Shown here: positions 29,949 to 43,885 of the stretch, in pieces | How positions within the stretch are numbered: the first letter of the stretch is position 1 | How the letters are laid out: each line of letters begins with the position of its first letter | Origin: Staphylococcus agnetis | GTDB lineage: Bacteria > Bacillota > Bacilli > Staphylococcales > Staphylococcaceae | NCBI RefSeq assembly: GCF_002901865.1 | Contig: NZ_PPQF01000009.1 | Span: 1 to 64,000, forward strand | Reading direction: 5' to 3' | Length of the DNA: 64,000 nt | Translations under genes and position numbers: made by a program | The notes under the pieces: generated by a model | Told to the model about the DNA's origin: nothing | The model's database searches: none | The model's input: only the letters and a program-made list of their open reading frames with translations

Positions 29949-32138
29949 CTAATTCCAAACTCGTGTTACAGTATAAATGTCACCGAGCTGTTTTATTTTA
30001 TCAGCTACTTTATATACTTCATGTACATTTTTTACCATAATACTTAAATTAATGACAGCATTTTTATCTACATCAGAACGACCAGCTACTTTAACGAGAT
30101 GACTCGACGTACTATTCACGGCTTGTAATACTTCATTAAGTAATCCATTACGATCATAGGCCGTTACTTCTAAGTCTACTTGATATTTTTGTGAAGCATC
30201 TTTAGACTTAACCCACTCTACATCAATTAAACGTTCTGCTTCGTTTTGTATATTTGGACAATCGGTACGATGAACTTTAATGCCATGTCCTTTTGTAATA
30301 TATCCAACAATTTTATCTCCAGGAATTGGATTACAACATTTAGATAGTTTGATTAACACATTATCTAAACCTTCGACATACACACCTGAATCGGTTGTAA
30401 TATGATCTTTAATAGGCACTGATTTTGTGACAGATTGTGCCTGGTTTAGTGCTTTTTGTTTATTCTCAATACGTATACGTTCTGTGAGTTTATTAACAAT
30501 TTGATTTGATGTAACGCCACCAAAACCAACTGCAGCAAACAAGTCATCTTCGTTGGCAAAGTTATATTTGTCATTGACAATTTTAATATTCCGCTCGGTT
30601 AAAATTTCCTCGACTTTGAAGCCTTGTTCTTTAATTTCAGCTTCAATCATAAATTTACCTTTTTCAATATTAGACGAACGATCTTGCTTTTTGAAAAAGC
30701 TTTTAATCTTACTTTTCGCACTAGAAGATCTGACAATTTTTAACCAATCTCTACTAGGACCATACGAATGTTTACTTGTACGAATTTCGACAATATCACC
30801 TGTTTGTAATACGTAATCGATGGGTACAATTTTACCATTTACTTTAGCACCTATCATCTTATTGCCCACTTCACTATGAATGGCATACGCAAAATCTATT
30901 GGCACTGCACCATAAGGTAACTCTATAACATCACTTGCAGGTGTAAATGCGTACACTTTATCGCTTTGTAAATCAAACTTCAGGGATTCGATAAACTCTT
31001 GCGCGTCAGAGGAGGTGTGGTCTTGTTCTGCAATATCTTTCAGCCAGTTTAATTTCTTATGATACGTTTCACTATCTTTATCTACTTTTTTACCCTCTTT
31101 ATACGCCCAGTGAGCAGCAACACCGTGTTCTGCAATTTCATGCATTTCAAATGTTCTAATTTGAATTTCTAACGGATCACCATTGGGACCGACAACTGTC
31201 GTATGCAATGATTGGTACATATTTTGTTTTGGCATCGCTATATAGTCTTTAAATCGTCCCGGCATAGGTTTCCATAACGTGTGAACTAGACCTAAAACCG
31301 CATAACAATCTTTAATAGATGAAACAATCACTCGAACAGCTAATAAATCAAATATTTGATCAAATTGCTTCTTTTGTTTCATCATTTTACGATAAATGCT
31401 ATAAATGTGTTTTGGTCGGCCACTAATATCGCCCTCGATTTGCATCAGATTCATTTCTTTACGAATATTTTCTATCGCATTTTCAATATAGGCTTCTCGT
31501 TCACTTCGCTTTTTTTTCATTAAATTTACAATTCTAAAATATTGAACGTTGTCGATATATCTTAATGCAATGTCTTCAAGTTCCCATTTAATTGTATTAA
31601 TACCTAATCTATGTGCAAGTGGTGCATAGATTTCTAGCGTTTCTTTTGAAATGCGTATTTGTTTTTCTCGTGGCATGGCTCTTAATGTACGCATATTATG
31701 TAATCTGTCGGCTAACTTCACCAATATAACACGGACATCTTTCGCAATGGCTATAAATAATTTTCGATGATTTTCAGCCTGTTGCTCTTCTTTTGAACGG
31801 TATTTCACTTTTTTTAACTTCGTAACACCATCAACGATTGTCGCTACTTCAACATTAAACATTTCGACTACATCGTCAAAGGTATAAGGCGTATCTTCAA
31901 TTACATCATGTAAAAAACCTGCTACAATCGTAGGGCCATCTAAACGCATTTCGGTTAATATGCCTGCAACTTGAATGGGATGCATGATATAAGGTAATCC
32001 ATTTTTACGAAATTGACCTTCATGTGCTTTATATGCAATTTGATAGCTTTTCAAAACATATTCATATTCTTTTTGATCTAAATACGTTTTCGCTTTATGT
32101 AATACTTCGTCAGCACTATATGGATATTCGTTATTCAT
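29949..32138 (-). CDS. rsh: Bifunctional (p)ppGpp synthetase/hydrolase Rsh (RelA/SpoT)
   Basis: A 729-residue long RSH enzyme. The HD hydrolase domain ([11 protein letters not shown]...HDVIEDT, about residues 50-82) comes first, then the synthetase domain, TGS (from about residue 390), a helical/zinc-finger part with [14 protein letters not shown], and the C-terminal ACT/RRM domain. Both hydrolase and synthetase motifs look intact, so it is bifunctional. The ATG at 32138 (MNNEYPYS) is preceded by GGGGGTG; the five-codon longer frame has no ribosome site. Confidence 0.96.
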   Translation of the reverse strand: MNNEYPYSADEVLHKAKTYLDQKEYEYVLKSYQIAYKAHEGQFRKNGLPYIMHPIQVAGILTEMRLDGPTIVAGFLHDVIEDTPYTFDDVVEMFNVEVATIVDGVTKLKKVKYRSKEEQQAENHRKLFIAIAKDVRVILVKLADRLHNMRTLRAMPREKQIRISKETLEIYAPLAHRLGINTIKWELEDIALRYIDNVQYFRIVNLMKKKRSEREAYIENAIENIRKEMNLMQIEGDISGRPKHIYSIYRKMMKQKKQFDQIFDLLAVRVIVSSIKDCYAVLGLVHTLWKPMPGRFKDYIAMPKQNMYQSLHTTVVGPNGDPLEIQIRTFEMHEIAEHGVAAHWAYKEGKKVDKDSETYHKKLNWLKDIAEQDHTSSDAQEFIESLKFDLQSDKVYAFTPASDVIELPYGAVPIDFAYAIHSEVGNKMIGAKVNGKIVPIDYVLQTGDIVEIRTSKHSYGPSRDWLKIVRSSSAKSKIKSFFKKQDRSSNIEKGKFMIEAEIKEQGFKVEEILTERNIKIVNDKYNFANEDDLFAAVGFGGVTSNQIVNKLTERIRIENKQKALNQAQSVTKSVPIKDHITTDSGVYVEGLDNVLIKLSKCCNPIPGDKIVGYITKGHGIKVHRTDCPNIQNEAERLIDVEWVKSKDASQKYQVDLEVTAYDRNGLLNEVLQAVNSTSSHLVKVAGRSDVDKNAVINLSIMVKNVHEVYKVADKIKQLGDIYTVTRVWN

Positions 32139-32549
32139 AAAGGGCACCCCCATCTTCTAAATAATACTTCTATCATACTACATGATTATCAAGAAATGAA
32201 CTGTATTCTACTGATAGTACACAATATTGTCTCACTTTTATGTGACATTTAACACTTTATATACCATCACAAATCTTTTTAAAATCACGATAAAAAATAC
32301 GTAATATAGGATTAAAAAATGAATCATTCGAATCATCATGCTTAACGTTTAATTTCATCGGACTATAAAATAATGAGTAACTTGTGCTTCCTATATAAAT
32401 AACCATCAAAATTCATTTAGAAATGAACTTCGATGGTTATATGAATAAGACATCATCTTTAATATTTAAAACTAGCAATTGTATTAAAATTGATACATCA
32501 CTTTAACAAATCAAATGCGTTTAATAGTTCAATATCTTAAAATCAAGGA
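32139..32549. other. Spacer between rsh and apt with two inverted repeats
   Basis: About 410 bases without a gene. From the apt side it holds a long inverted repeat reaching into the apt 3' end (32515-32576) and a perfect-looking hairpin (32399-32440). Near rsh there is a weak promoter candidate with TATGAT at 32172-32177. The stretch 32220-32398 is AT rich and shows no coding frame. Confidence 0.6.
32399..32440 (-). terminator. Hairpin after apt, probable terminator
   Basis: The minus strand reads ATAACCATCGAAGTTCATTT, a CT loop, then the complementary arm AAATGAATTTTGATGGTTAT; a weak T-rich tail follows. The core resembles the yrzB terminator at 10190-10224. The poor T run makes termination less certain. 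Confidence 0.5.
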
Positions 32550-32576
32550 TTACTCATCATAAGATATTAAACGCAT
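32515..32576. repeat. Inverted repeat spanning the 3' end of apt
   Basis: The last codons of apt (32560-32576, TAAGATATTAAACGCAT) are matched by an inverted copy at 32515-32539 that carries an eight-base insertion. In mRNA this forms a long stem enclosing the apt stop codon. It has no good T tract. Confidence 0.6.
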
Positions 32577-33068
32577 CACATCATAATCTTTTATTTTTTC
32601 AATTCCATTTAGATATGCTAACTCTATAATAAAAGCAATGCCAGCAACAATACCGCCTTGTTGTTCAACCAATTTAATGGCAGCTTCAATTGTACCACCT
32701 GTTGCTAATAGATCATCGGTAATCAACACACGTTGACCTGGTTTAATCGCATCCGCATGCATCGTTAAAACGTTACTGCCATATTCTAAATCATATTCGT
32801 AACGAATCACTTCTCGTGGTAATTTGCCTTCTTTACGAACAGGCGCAAACCCAATACCCATAGCATACGCGACAGGACATCCGATAATAAAGCCACGTGC
32901 TTCTGGACCTACTACGATATCAACATTTTTTTCTTTAGCATACTTTACAATTTGATCCGTAGCATACCCATATGCCTCACCATTATCCATAATTGTAGTA
33001 ATGTCTTTAAAATTAACACCTTTTTTTGGCCAATCTTGCACCTCTGAGACATATTGCTTTAAATCCAT
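32550..33068 (-). CDS. apt: Adenine phosphoribosyltransferase
   Basis: A 172-residue APRT. The PRPP-binding motif is [17 protein letters not shown] (about residues 118-134), and [17 protein letters not shown] near residue 52 is the adenine/flexible-loop region. It converts adenine and PRPP to AMP. The start is MDLKQYVSE at 33068 after AGGAGG; a 15-codon longer frame overlaps recJ and lacks a site. It lies 11 bases after recJ. Confidence 0.97.
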   Translation of the reverse strand: MDLKQYVSEVQDWPKKGVNFKDITTIMDNGEAYGYATDQIVKYAKEKNVDIVVGPEARGFIIGCPVAYAMGIGFAPVRKEGKLPREVIRYEYDLEYGSNVLTMHADAIKPGQRVLITDDLLATGGTIEAAIKLVEQQGGIVAGIAFIIELAYLNGIEKIKDYDVMRLISYDE

Positions 33069-33079
33069 GCTTTTCCTCC

Positions 33080-35362
33080 TCATTCTTCCTTTTGCATCGC
33101 ATTTTCCATCCATTGTTGTAAAGCTGGAAAATCGGAATATAATAACTGCTTTTCTACTTCTATTCGATGTAACCGTCCTTGATAAATACGACTAGAAGTA
33201 ATGTCTTGTTTGGTAGCAGTAGTATCGATTTTTATTATACCATTATTTTGTGTGATAAATTGTAAATCGAGGAACACTTTTAATATAAATTTTAACAATT
33301 GTGGTTCAATTTGTAAGAAACGACTCATGTTTAAGCCCTCTTTTGTAAGGTCAATCTCTTTTTGTTGGTATAATAGCTTATAACATTTTTTAAAGGTATC
33401 AATTTTCGGTATACCTTCGAAATATATCGATTTTTGGTGTGTAAATTGAACATAAACTTGTGATGCCGAAATATGTTGCAAGCTCTCTTTGAAATCATCT
33501 ATTGTGAGAGGTAGCTCTAAGAAAACACATTTCTCATAATCACTAGGTATAGGTTCTCCATAATAATATTCATGTTGATGTCGTTTGTCGCTGCTCGGAT
33601 GAATCAAATAGCATGTATTAGAAGTTGTCTCAAATTGTGGCAACTTTTTGTTTTTACTACGATAATCAAACATTTGGCGTTCATTACTATGGATATCGGT
33701 AACAATTAGTTGCGGCGTTCGGTTACCGTTCCACTCGTTTATTTGCAATTCACCAATCGCATTAATGTGTTGATTAGGCATTATTTCGTGGATACGAGAA
33801 CCTTCATTCCAAAAAAGCCCTTGAAGTTTTTGTTCTACAAATGAAATTTTTAAATGATTTTGTTGTTGACCAATCGCCCTAGCCTGTTGAATTGTTAAAT
33901 GATTTAATTGAAATAACGGGCGTTCGAATTGCATACCAAATGGACGCAAACGTTCTAAAGACGCAATATTTTCTACAGTGACAGTATCAAGCGCAACTGC
34001 CGAATCGATATATTTTTCAGGTTGAAGTGCATCTTCTTTATATTGATTTTTCATGACTTCGTTAAGCGCCTGTTTTAAACTTTCAACATTTTCAATAGGC
34101 AGTGTTAAGCCAGCAGCAGCATGATGTCCTCCAAATTTATCTATTAAATCGGCTTGAGTAGATAACAATTCGAACATTGAAATTTGTGAGATACTACGTG
34201 CAGAGCCTTTAGCATGTTGCTTTTCATGATCAATATTCAAAATCATGGTTGGTCGTTGATAGGATTCGACGATTCGAGATGCTACAATTCCTAAAATTCC
34301 TTCATGCCAATCCTCTTGATATAAAACTAAAAAACGTTGTCCTTCTGCAACTTGTGCTTGAGCCATAATCATAGCTTCTTCAGTTACAGCTTGCACAATT
34401 GTCTTACGTTCTTGATTAAAATGTTCTACTTGTTCTGCTAAAAATTGGGCTTCATCTTCATCGTTTGTCATCAACAATTCAGCGGCTAAACTCGCATCGT
34501 CTAAACGTCCAACCGCATTCAATCTAGGCCCAATTGTAAACCCAATTGTTTCTTCATTAACTGCATCATCATAATTCGCTTCATTTAATAATGCTTTGAG
34601 CGCAACTGGCATATCATGATTGATCAATTTTAAGCCTTTACGGACGATACTTCTATTTTCATCGCGCATCGGAACTAAATCTGCAATCGTTCCTATCATG
34701 GCATAAACCCAAAAGTAGTCAGGAATGTCATCTAGTAAATGTTGCGCGAGTTTTAATGCTACACCAGCACCACATAAGTATTGAAACGGATAATCATAAT
34801 CAGGGTGCATCGGGTGTATGATGGCATAGGCATTTGGCAAAGTGTCACCCATTTCATGATGATCGGTTACAATGACATCTACACCTAATTGCTGAACCAT
34901 ATCGATTTCATGGTGTCCTTGAATGCCATTATCAACAGTAATGATTAATTTAACACCTTCGTCATAGGCATTTTTAAAAGCTACCTCACTGGGCCCATAA
35001 CCTTCAGAAAAACGATTAGGTATATACCAACCGACAACGGCGCCTAATTTTTTTAAAGTTTGTACTAAAATGGTTGTTGACGTCACGCCATCAGCATCAT
35101 AGTCACCATAAACTAAAATCGGTTCCTCTGCATTGATAGCTTGTTGGATACGATTTGTCGCACGTTGTATATCACTTAAACGTGCTGTATCATGAGTAAC
35201 CGTTTTTGTATTTAACATTTGGTCAATATCTTCGTAACTTGTTATTCCTTTACTTTCTAAAATACTTTGCATTAACGGCGTAATATTAAAAGCTTTAATT
35301 GTATCTTCAGTGATAACGTTATCCGTTTTTTTAGTAACCCATTTATATTTAGATTGAATCAT
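33080..35362 (-). CDS. recJ: Single-stranded-DNA-specific exonuclease RecJ
   Basis: A 760-residue RecJ of the DHH phosphoesterase family. Active-site motifs are [13 protein letters not shown] near residue 84, [18 protein letters not shown] near 163 and the DHHA1 part [12 protein letters not shown] near 410. The OB-fold and a long C-terminal Firmicute-specific extension follow. It degrades single-stranded DNA 5' to 3' in repair and recombination. It lies between secDF and apt, with the secDF terminator just upstream. Confidence 0.95.
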   Translation of the reverse strand: MIQSKYKWVTKKTDNVITEDTIKAFNITPLMQSILESKGITSYEDIDQMLNTKTVTHDTARLSDIQRATNRIQQAINAEEPILVYGDYDADGVTSTTILVQTLKKLGAVVGWYIPNRFSEGYGPSEVAFKNAYDEGVKLIITVDNGIQGHHEIDMVQQLGVDVIVTDHHEMGDTLPNAYAIIHPMHPDYDYPFQYLCGAGVALKLAQHLLDDIPDYFWVYAMIGTIADLVPMRDENRSIVRKGLKLINHDMPVALKALLNEANYDDAVNEETIGFTIGPRLNAVGRLDDASLAAELLMTNDEDEAQFLAEQVEHFNQERKTIVQAVTEEAMIMAQAQVAEGQRFLVLYQEDWHEGILGIVASRIVESYQRPTMILNIDHEKQHAKGSARSISQISMFELLSTQADLIDKFGGHHAAAGLTLPIENVESLKQALNEVMKNQYKEDALQPEKYIDSAVALDTVTVENIASLERLRPFGMQFERPLFQLNHLTIQQARAIGQQQNHLKISFVEQKLQGLFWNEGSRIHEIMPNQHINAIGELQINEWNGNRTPQLIVTDIHSNERQMFDYRSKNKKLPQFETTSNTCYLIHPSSDKRHQHEYYYGEPIPSDYEKCVFLELPLTIDDFKESLQHISASQVYVQFTHQKSIYFEGIPKIDTFKKCYKLLYQQKEIDLTKEGLNMSRFLQIEPQLLKFILKVFLDLQFITQNNGIIKIDTTATKQDITSSRIYQGRLHRIEVEKQLLYSDFPALQQWMENAMQKEE

Positions 35363-35415
35363 TACTAACGCCTCATTTCACTCAAACATTATATCAAAAA
35401 TATGTATGAGAAACA

Positions 35416-35452
35416 TTAAAGGGATGAATCATTTGAGGATTCATCCCTTTAA
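35416..35452 (-). terminator. Terminator-like hairpin after secDF
   Basis: A 15-bp perfect stem (TTAAAGGGATGAATC with GATTCATCCCTTTAA) begins three bases after the secDF stop. The T tract is weak (TTTAA), so partial read-through into recJ is possible. Confidence 0.65.
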
Positions 35453-35454
35453 AA

Positions 35455-37734
35455 TTATACTAATACTTTTTCATCATTACTACGTTTGCGTTTATAAACT
35501 GTTAATTTATGATGTTCAGATTTGCGTAATTCACGTTTCTTTAAAATACCCCATAACGGAACGGCAATAAAGATAGATGAAAATACACCGGAAACTAAAC
35601 CAATCAATAATGCCAGTGAGAAATTGAAGATACTTGATGCACCAAGTAATAATAACGCGACTACTACGATGACTACTGTTAATACAGTATTTACAGAACG
35701 AGTTAACGTTTGTCTGATAGAACTATTAACAATATAATCAATTTCTTCTTCTTTCGTGATGACTTTTACTTTTCTTAACATTTCCCGTACTCGGTCAAAA
35801 GTAACAATCGTATCATTAATGGAATAACCTATAATCGTCAATACGGCAGCGATAAATGTTATATCGACTTCTAATCGGAATAAGCTAAATACAGCAATAA
35901 TCATAAACGCATCATGTAAAAGTGAAATGATTGAAGATATACCCATACGCCACTCAAAACGCAGCGTGATATAAATAATCATGCCAATGGATGCTAATAA
36001 GACCGCTAACATTGCATTTTTAGCTAACTCTTGACCAATAACCGGAGATACAGTATTTACAGTTGGATCATGACCAAATTCTTTTTGAATCAATGATTTT
36101 ACTTTAGAAACTTCTTCTTTAGATAAATCATGTTTATATTGCATAGAGGCTTTTGTATCATTAGTGCCACCAATAGACAATTGATCTGGTTTCAAGCCAA
36201 TTGATTCCATTTTCTTTTCAACTTGGTGTTGCTTTAAAGCATGGTCACTTTGTGCATCAATACGTGTACCCGCCGTGAAATCAATACCTAAGTTAAGTTT
36301 GAAAATAAATAATATGATAACCCCGGCTGCAATGATTAAACCACTAACAGCAAAAAGAGGTTTAGCAAGTTTCATAAAATCAATACGATCGTACGGTGTA
36401 CTTAATTCTGAAACATCTTTACCTTCGTTAATATCATGAATTTGATTTTTCTTAACACCAAACCACCATAATTTTTTCTTAAACACGTTAGAATAAACGA
36501 TAAGTGATAATAGTAATCGTGTTAAAAATACAGCTGTTACAAAGCTCATTAGAATGGCCAAGAGTAACATTATAGCAAAACCTTTTACTGAACTTTCACC
36601 AAAGAAAAAGAGTACAGTTGCGGCTAATACCGTTGTTAAATTGGCATCTAGTATTGTAATAAATGATGACTTGTTGGCTTTTTTATAGGCTTGTTTTAAG
36701 TTACGCCCTATTCTGAGCTCATCTTTAATACGTTCATACATAATAATGTTAGCATCAACTGCCATCCCAACCCCAAGTACTAATGCAGCAAGACCAGGTA
36801 GCGTAAGTACACCTGAAATGAAATTGAATGCCAATAATGTCAAGTAAACGTATGTTGTTAACGTAATTACCGCAATAATACCAGGCAAGCGGTAGAATAA
36901 TGTCATAAAAATAAAGATGAGACTAATACCTATAATAGATGCGAAAATTGTTTTTTGGAGCGCGTCCTGACCAAATTGTGCACCTACAGATGTTGAGTAG
37001 ATTTCATCTAATTTAACTGGTAAGGAACCAGAATTTAATAAGTCTGCGATTTGTTTCGCCTCAGTGATACCTTTTTCACCTTTAAAACCACCTGAAATTT
37101 CAACGTTAGGTGAATTAATAGGTTGGTCTACAGAAGCAGCAGAAACGTATTTGGGTTTTTCTTTCGTTTTCTCTTTATGATAGCTATCTCCTTTTTGATA
37201 ATCTAACCATACGACCATTACATTTTCTTGCTTTTTAGAGATTTCTTCTGTAACTTTTTTAAATTTGTCACTATCTTTTAATTTAAATGTGACGGCAGGT
37301 TGATTTGTGTTTTGTTTAAATTCCTGTTTAGCAGAACCTTGAACTAAATCTTTACCTGTCAATTTGATTTTATCATCGGCATCTCTAATCGTTAAATTAG
37401 CTTGTGATGATAAAATTTTTCGTGCTTGATCTTGGTCTTTCACGCCCGCTAATTGGACACGAATTCGGTTTTGATCTTCGACTTGAATTTTTGGCTCAGA
37501 GACCCCTAAAACATTGACACGACGTTCTAATGTTTTAGCAGTGGACTGGACGGCAGTTTTATCGATTTTGTCACCGTCAGAGAGTGGTTTTACTTGATAT
37601 AAAACTTCAAATCCACCTTGTAAATCAAGTCCTAAATTAACATCTTTGACTACATTTTTATACGTTGCAGCCATGCCGCCAAAGAGCAATACGACTAACA
37701 GTAAAAAAGTAATCAATTTACTGACTTTTTTCAC
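35455..37734 (-). CDS. secDF: Fused protein-export protein SecDF
   Basis: A 759-residue natural fusion of SecD and SecF, typical of Bacillus and Staphylococcus. SecD begins with a membrane helix and NLGLDLQGGFEVLY. Its large extracytoplasmic domain runs to about residue 255, and the membrane segments with GVGMAVDANIIMYERIKDE follow. SecF begins at about residue 450 with NLGIDFTAGTRID and has GYSINDTIVTFDRVRE. Twelve membrane segments are expected. It uses the proton gradient to help SecYEG/SecA release exported proteins. GAGGTG lies three bases before the ATG. Confidence 0.96.
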   Translation of the reverse strand: MKKVSKLITFLLLVVLLFGGMAATYKNVVKDVNLGLDLQGGFEVLYQVKPLSDGDKIDKTAVQSTAKTLERRVNVLGVSEPKIQVEDQNRIRVQLAGVKDQDQARKILSSQANLTIRDADDKIKLTGKDLVQGSAKQEFKQNTNQPAVTFKLKDSDKFKKVTEEISKKQENVMVVWLDYQKGDSYHKEKTKEKPKYVSAASVDQPINSPNVEISGGFKGEKGITEAKQIADLLNSGSLPVKLDEIYSTSVGAQFGQDALQKTIFASIIGISLIFIFMTLFYRLPGIIAVITLTTYVYLTLLAFNFISGVLTLPGLAALVLGVGMAVDANIIMYERIKDELRIGRNLKQAYKKANKSSFITILDANLTTVLAATVLFFFGESSVKGFAIMLLLAILMSFVTAVFLTRLLLSLIVYSNVFKKKLWWFGVKKNQIHDINEGKDVSELSTPYDRIDFMKLAKPLFAVSGLIIAAGVIILFIFKLNLGIDFTAGTRIDAQSDHALKQHQVEKKMESIGLKPDQLSIGGTNDTKASMQYKHDLSKEEVSKVKSLIQKEFGHDPTVNTVSPVIGQELAKNAMLAVLLASIGMIIYITLRFEWRMGISSIISLLHDAFMIIAVFSLFRLEVDITFIAAVLTIIGYSINDTIVTFDRVREMLRKVKVITKEEEIDYIVNSSIRQTLTRSVNTVLTVVIVVVALLLLGASSIFNFSLALLIGLVSGVFSSIFIAVPLWGILKKRELRKSEHHKLTVYKRKRSNDEKVLV

Positions 37735-38042
37735 ATAAACACCTCTTTTTAGCTTATGAAACTAGCATACTTTAGTTATAGTTTAGCACGCAAGTTATTT
37801 TAATATATTAAAGTTATCTTAAACTTGCTTCCATTAAATAATTTTATGAATTTTTAAACGTTTATTGTAAAGTACCACACTACTTTTTAACGTTCACGTG
37901 TTCAACCAATTTATAACTGTACGCCTTTAATGTCATTTTTTCAAGTTATTTACAATTCACACAGAATTATCATAAAAAAACGGGATTGAAATCATACATG
38001 ACGTCTTTGATTTCTCATCCCGATTCAATCCTTATTTTCAAA
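37735..38042. other. Spacer between yajC and secDF
   Basis: About 300 AT-rich bases. It contains the yajC terminator (37974-38022) and a possible secDF promoter close to the gene (TTGCGT and TATGCT, 18 bases apart, minus strand, near 37760-37800). An 18-codon frame at 37880-37936 lacks a ribosome site and was not called. Confidence 0.5.
37974..38022 (-). terminator. Terminator after yajC
   Basis: The arms are 38008-38022 (CGGGATGAGAAATCA) and 37981-37994 (TGATTTCAATCCCG) on the minus strand. An uninterrupted run of seven T follows. It ends the long ruvA-ruvB-queA-tgt-yajC unit and separates it from secDF. Confidence 0.85.
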
Positions 38043-38306
38043 TTATGAAGGATCTACTTGTTTAATTGCTTGTTTTTCAAATGTCATTTCAGTGCCTTTT
38101 CCATTAACAACAACAACAGCAGTTGTTTCATCTACAGCACGCACTGTCCCTTTAATACCACCAATTGTCGTTACACGTTGACCTGATTGTAATTGGGAAA
38201 CCATTTCACGATGTTCTTTCGCACGCTTTTGTTGCGGACGAATCATAAAGAACCACATAACTACAAAAAGTAGGATTAATGGTAATAAACTAAGTAATGA
38301 AGACAT
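38043..38306 (-). CDS. yajC: Preprotein translocase subunit YajC
   Basis: An 87-residue protein with one N-terminal membrane helix (LLSLLPLILLFVVMWFFMI) and the YajC family sequence RPQQKRAKEHREM followed by RVTTIGGIKGTV. It associates with SecDF in the membrane. It is the last gene of the queA-tgt unit and is followed, after a terminator, by secDF. Confidence 0.95.
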   Translation of the reverse strand: MSSLLSLLPLILLFVVMWFFMIRPQQKRAKEHREMVSQLQSGQRVTTIGGIKGTVRAVDETTAVVVVNGKGTEMTFEKQAIKQVDPS

Positions 38307-38321
38307 AAAATAAACTCCTAT

Positions 38322-40500
<2,179 letters not shown>

Positions 40501-40513
40501 ATTAGTCCCTCAT

Positions 40514-41509
40514 TTAAACAGAATAATTAAAATGTGCGTAAGCTTTAGGTGTTGCTTTTCGACCTCTTGGTGTGCGTTCAATAAACCCTTGTTGAATTAA
40601 GAAAGGTTCATACACATCCTCTATAGTGATACGTTCTTCTCCTATAGATACGGCGATGGTGTCTAATCCGACTGGACCACCACGATATTGTTCAATTATA
40701 CATGCCATCATCTTATGGTCGATATAATCTAGACCCTCTTCATCAACTTGAAGTAAGTCTAATGCATATTTTGTAGTTTCAATATAAATTTGATCGTCTT
40801 CATTAACTTGTTGAAAATCTCGAATACGTTTTAACAAACGATTGGCAATTCTTGGGGTACCTCGACTGCGCTTGGCTATTTCAAGGGCGCTTTCAGAATC
40901 GATCATTGTCCCTAACACTTCTGCAGTACGGGTAATGATTTGTTGTAGTTCTTCGGTTCTATAATATTCTAACCTTAAATGAACCCCAAATCGATCGCGT
41001 AAAGGACTTGTTAAACTACCAGCTCTCGTAGTTGCACCTACTAACGTGAATGGAGGCAGATCAATACGTATACTTCTCGCTTCTTCACCTTTTCCGACAA
41101 CAATATCTAGAAAAAAATCTTCCATTGCTGGGTAAAGGACCTCTTCCACTACACTACTTAATCTATGAATTTCATCAATAAACAATACGTCACCAGGTTG
41201 TAAACCAGTTAAAATAGCAGCCAAGTCACCAGGGCGTTCTATAGATGGGCCTGAAACTGTGCGTAAATTCACATTCATTTCATTTGCTATAATATGTGAT
41301 AATGTCGTTTTCCCAAGGCCAGGAGGACCGAATAACAATACGTGATCTAATGGTTCTTTTCTAAGCTGAGCTGCCTTAATAAAAACTTCCAAATTAGATT
41401 TTATAGATGATTGACCGATATACTGACGTAAACGATCAGGACGTAATGATAGTTCAAAATCATGATCTTCTACCGTTTCGTGACCATCAACCATACGTTT
41501 TTTATCCAT
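40514..41509 (-). CDS. ruvB: Holliday junction branch-migration ATPase RuvB
   Basis: A 331-residue AAA+ motor. Walker A is [16 protein letters not shown] (about residues 58-73), Walker B FIDEIHRL near 109, and arginine-finger and sensor parts ([17 protein letters not shown]) follow. The C-terminal winged helix ends in [13 protein letters not shown]. It forms hexamers that drive branch migration with RuvA. Low-GC Gram-positives use RecU in place of RuvC, and no ruvC is seen here. Confidence 0.97.
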   Translation of the reverse strand: MDKKRMVDGHETVEDHDFELSLRPDRLRQYIGQSSIKSNLEVFIKAAQLRKEPLDHVLLFGPPGLGKTTLSHIIANEMNVNLRTVSGPSIERPGDLAAILTGLQPGDVLFIDEIHRLSSVVEEVLYPAMEDFFLDIVVGKGEEARSIRIDLPPFTLVGATTRAGSLTSPLRDRFGVHLRLEYYRTEELQQIITRTAEVLGTMIDSESALEIAKRSRGTPRIANRLLKRIRDFQQVNEDDQIYIETTKYALDLLQVDEEGLDYIDHKMMACIIEQYRGGPVGLDTIAVSIGEERITIEDVYEPFLIQQGFIERTPRGRKATPKAYAHFNYSV

Positions 41510-41524
41510 TGAACTCCTCCTTAG

Positions 41525-42124
41525 TTATGAAATGAGTTGTTGCAAACCAAATTTAACTGCTTCATCTACAGTATCAAATGACTCTTTAGCCATTTTCTTT
41601 TCAATCCTATTGAGTTCTCGTTTAGAATATCCTAATGCTTCTAATGCAAGAATTGCTTCGTCTTTAAACACGGATGTGTTGGTATCAGATTGTATCATGA
41701 GCGTAGCATCTTGCTCTTCAGTCACAACTACTTTCCCTTTTAAATCTAAAACAATTTGACGTGCTGTCTTTTTACCGATTCCAGGAAATTGTGTTAAATA
41801 CGCATCATTTTCACTCTCGATTGCTAATTTCACTTGGTTAGGTGTACTTGCTGCCAGTATGGCTAATGCAGATTTCGGTCCAATGCCAGTCACTTTAATT
41901 AAACTTAGAAACATATCTTTTTCTTCATTATCTATGAAACCATAAAGCAATTGCGCATCTTCACGAACGATTAAAGCTGTGTAGATGATACATGTTTGAT
42001 TAAGTTGACTTTGGAAACGATAAGAATTAGGCGTTTGAATTTCATATGCGACACCAGAAGACGTTTCTACCACCACATGTGTCGGATATAAATGTTTCAG
42101 TGTTCCTTTAATATATGCGTACAT
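41525..42124 (-). CDS. ruvA: Holliday junction DNA-binding protein RuvA
   Basis: A 199-residue RuvA. It has an OB fold ([14 protein letters not shown]), tandem helix-hairpin-helix motifs ([14 protein letters not shown] and [19 protein letters not shown]) and a C-terminal RuvB-binding domain after an acidic linker. The ATG at 42124 is eight bases from AAGGAG; another ATG two codons earlier is too close to it. It forms tetramers on four-way junctions and recruits RuvB, encoded 15 bases downstream. Confidence 0.97.
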   Translation of the reverse strand: MYAYIKGTLKHLYPTHVVVETSSGVAYEIQTPNSYRFQSQLNQTCIIYTALIVREDAQLLYGFIDNEEKDMFLSLIKVTGIGPKSALAILAASTPNQVKLAIESENDAYLTQFPGIGKKTARQIVLDLKGKVVVTEEQDATLMIQSDTNTSVFKDEAILALEALGYSKRELNRIEKKMAKESFDTVDEAVKFGLQQLIS

Positions 42125-42136
42125 TTTCATATCTCC

Positions 42137-42580
42137 TTACATATTCATTCCGATAATATCTACGTTATGTACATTATCTAATTGACGCAAAGTATTAATG
42201 ATATCGTATACATTTAAATCGGTCTTACTGGCATTTAAAGATAACGTGATTGACGCTTTTTTATCTATAGGGACACTTTGGTGAATGGTTAAAACCGATA
42301 AATGAAGTTGAGAAATTTTATCCAAAATCGTCGCAAGTGTGCCTACTTTATCTGTCACAAATAAAATAATCGTAAATTCTTTAGAAGCATTGTTGACCTC
42401 ATCTAAAGGAAAAATGGTATCTCTATATTTATAAAAAGCACTTCTTGAACAGTCGTGAAGTTTTACTGCCTCTTGCACGGTTAATGATGGATTGTCTTTT
42501 AAGCTCTCTTTTACGCGAAGTACTTTTGAAACCACGTAAGGCAAAACATCTTCCCGTATAAGAAAATACTGATATTTCAT
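42137..42580 (-). CDS. ACT-domain protein (UPF0735, PheB-like)
   Basis: A 147-residue protein with an N-terminal helix-turn-helix-like part (LTVQEAVKLHDCSRSAFYKYRDTI, read as two pieces around residue 33-56). A C-terminal ACT domain opens with FTIILFVTDKVGTLATILD. This domain order suggests a small-molecule-sensing regulator. Some B. subtilis annotations call it PheB, but it is not a chorismate mutase or a phenylalanine enzyme. It lies between obg and ruvA with 12-15 base gaps. The function is unknown. Confidence 0.85.
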   Translation of the reverse strand: MKYQYFLIREDVLPYVVSKVLRVKESLKDNPSLTVQEAVKLHDCSRSAFYKYRDTIFPLDEVNNASKEFTIILFVTDKVGTLATILDKISQLHLSVLTIHQSVPIDKKASITLSLNASKTDLNVYDIINTLRQLDNVHNVDIIGMNM

Positions 42581-42595
42581 TTTAACCCGCTCCTA

Positions 42596-43885
42596 TTATT
42601 CTACAAATTCAAATTCTCCACCTAGAATACGAACGATATCACCATTTTCAGCACCGCGTTCACGTAACGCATCATCAATACCCATTGAGCGCATTTGTCG
42701 AGCGAATCGTCGAATAGCTGGATCGCTATTGAAGTCCGTCATCTTGAAGAGTCGTTCTATTGCATTACCGCTGACAACATAAGCACCATCATCATCACGA
42801 GAGATTGTAAACTTATCTACAGACGGCGTATGTTTATAAACAACACGGTGAATGCCAGGCGTTTCCTCCTCAGCATTGAAATCAATATCTTTAACAGATT
42901 CTAGAGTGTTGGCAATTGAATATAACAGTTGATCAATATTTTCTCGCGTATATGCCGAAATTGGTATGATTGTAACATCTTCCTCGAGCTGTTCTTTAAA
43001 CAATTCAAGTTGTGCTTCGGCTTCAGGCATATCCATTTTGTTTGCAACGATAATTTGAGGACGTTTCTGTAATTTTTCTTCATAAGCGCACATTTCTCTA
43101 TTTATAGTTACATAATCCTCGTAAGGATCGCGCCCTTCCATGCCGCTCATATCAATAACATGAACAATAACTTTTGTGCGTTCAACGTGGCGTAAAAATT
43201 GATGACCAAGCCCAACACCTTCTGATGCACCTTCAATAAGACCAGGTAAATCAGCCATAACGAAACTACGTTGATCTGGTGTAGTTACTACACCTAAATT
43301 GGGTTGAATTGTTGTAAAATGATAGGCTCCTATTTTTGGTTTAGCTTTAGACACAATGGAAAGTAAAGTAGATTTTCCAACACTTGGGAAACCAACAAGT
43401 CCAACATCGGCTAACAATTTCAGTTCCAAAGTTACTTCTAGTTCCTCACCAGGTTCTCCATTTTCACTAAAATCCGGTGCAGGGTTTTTAGGCGTCGCAA
43501 AACGAGAGTTGCCTCTACCGCCACGCCCCCCTTTAGCTATCGTTGCACGTTGCCCGTGCTCTACTAAGTCAGCTAATGTCTGTTCTGTTTCTACATCTTT
43601 TACAATAGTACCTGGAGGCACTTTTAATACAAGATCTTCAGCATTTTTACCATGCATATTACTGCTTTGTCCGTTTTCACCTTTTTTAGCTTTGAAATGG
43701 CGCTGAAAGCGAAAATCCATTAAAGTTCTTAAACCTTCATCCACTTCAAAAATGACAGATGCGCCACGACCACCATCGCCGCCAGCTGGACCACCAAAAG
43801 GAACATATTTTTCACGGCGATAAGCTGTAATGCCATTACCTCCGTCTCCTGCTTTTAAAAATATTTTAACTTGATCGACAAACAT
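42596..43885 (-). CDS. obg: GTPase Obg/CgtA
   Basis: A 429-residue Obg. The glycine-rich Obg fold covers residues 1-158 ([17 protein letters not shown]). The G domain has P-loop [11 protein letters not shown] at about 165, DLPGLIEGA (G3) at about 212 and NKMD (G4) at about 282. The OCT domain lies at about residues 350-429. It is an essential ribosome-associated GTPase tied to 50S assembly and stress. It starts with GAGGTG before ATG and is separated from rpmA by a terminator. Confidence 0.97.
   Translation of the reverse strand: MFVDQVKIFLKAGDGGNGITAYRREKYVPFGGPAGGDGGRGASVIFEVDEGLRTLMDFRFQRHFKAKKGENGQSSNMHGKNAEDLVLKVPPGTIVKDVETEQTLADLVEHGQRATIAKGGRGGRGNSRFATPKNPAPDFSENGEPGEELEVTLELKLLADVGLVGFPSVGKSTLLSIVSKAKPKIGAYHFTTIQPNLGVVTTPDQRSFVMADLPGLIEGASEGVGLGHQFLRHVERTKVIVHVIDMSGMEGRDPYEDYVTINREMCAYEEKLQKRPQIIVANKMDMPEAEAQLELFKEQLEEDVTIIPISAYTRENIDQLLYSIANTLESVKDIDFNAEEETPGIHRVVYKHTPSVDKFTISRDDDGAYVVSGNAIERLFKMTDFNSDPAIRRFARQMRSMGIDDALRERGAENGDIVRILGGEFEFVE

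Noticed and set aside
37880-37936. An 18-codon frame (MTLKAYSYKLVEHVNVKK) in the secDF upstream spacer, considered as an export-sensing leader peptide
   Set aside because: No ribosome site before its ATG and no arrest-like motif; too short to support.
43356-43706. A 116-codon open frame on the plus strand inside obg
   Set aside because: It lies wholly antisense to the strongly conserved Obg sequence, has no ribosome site and is explained by the glycine-rich codons of that gene.
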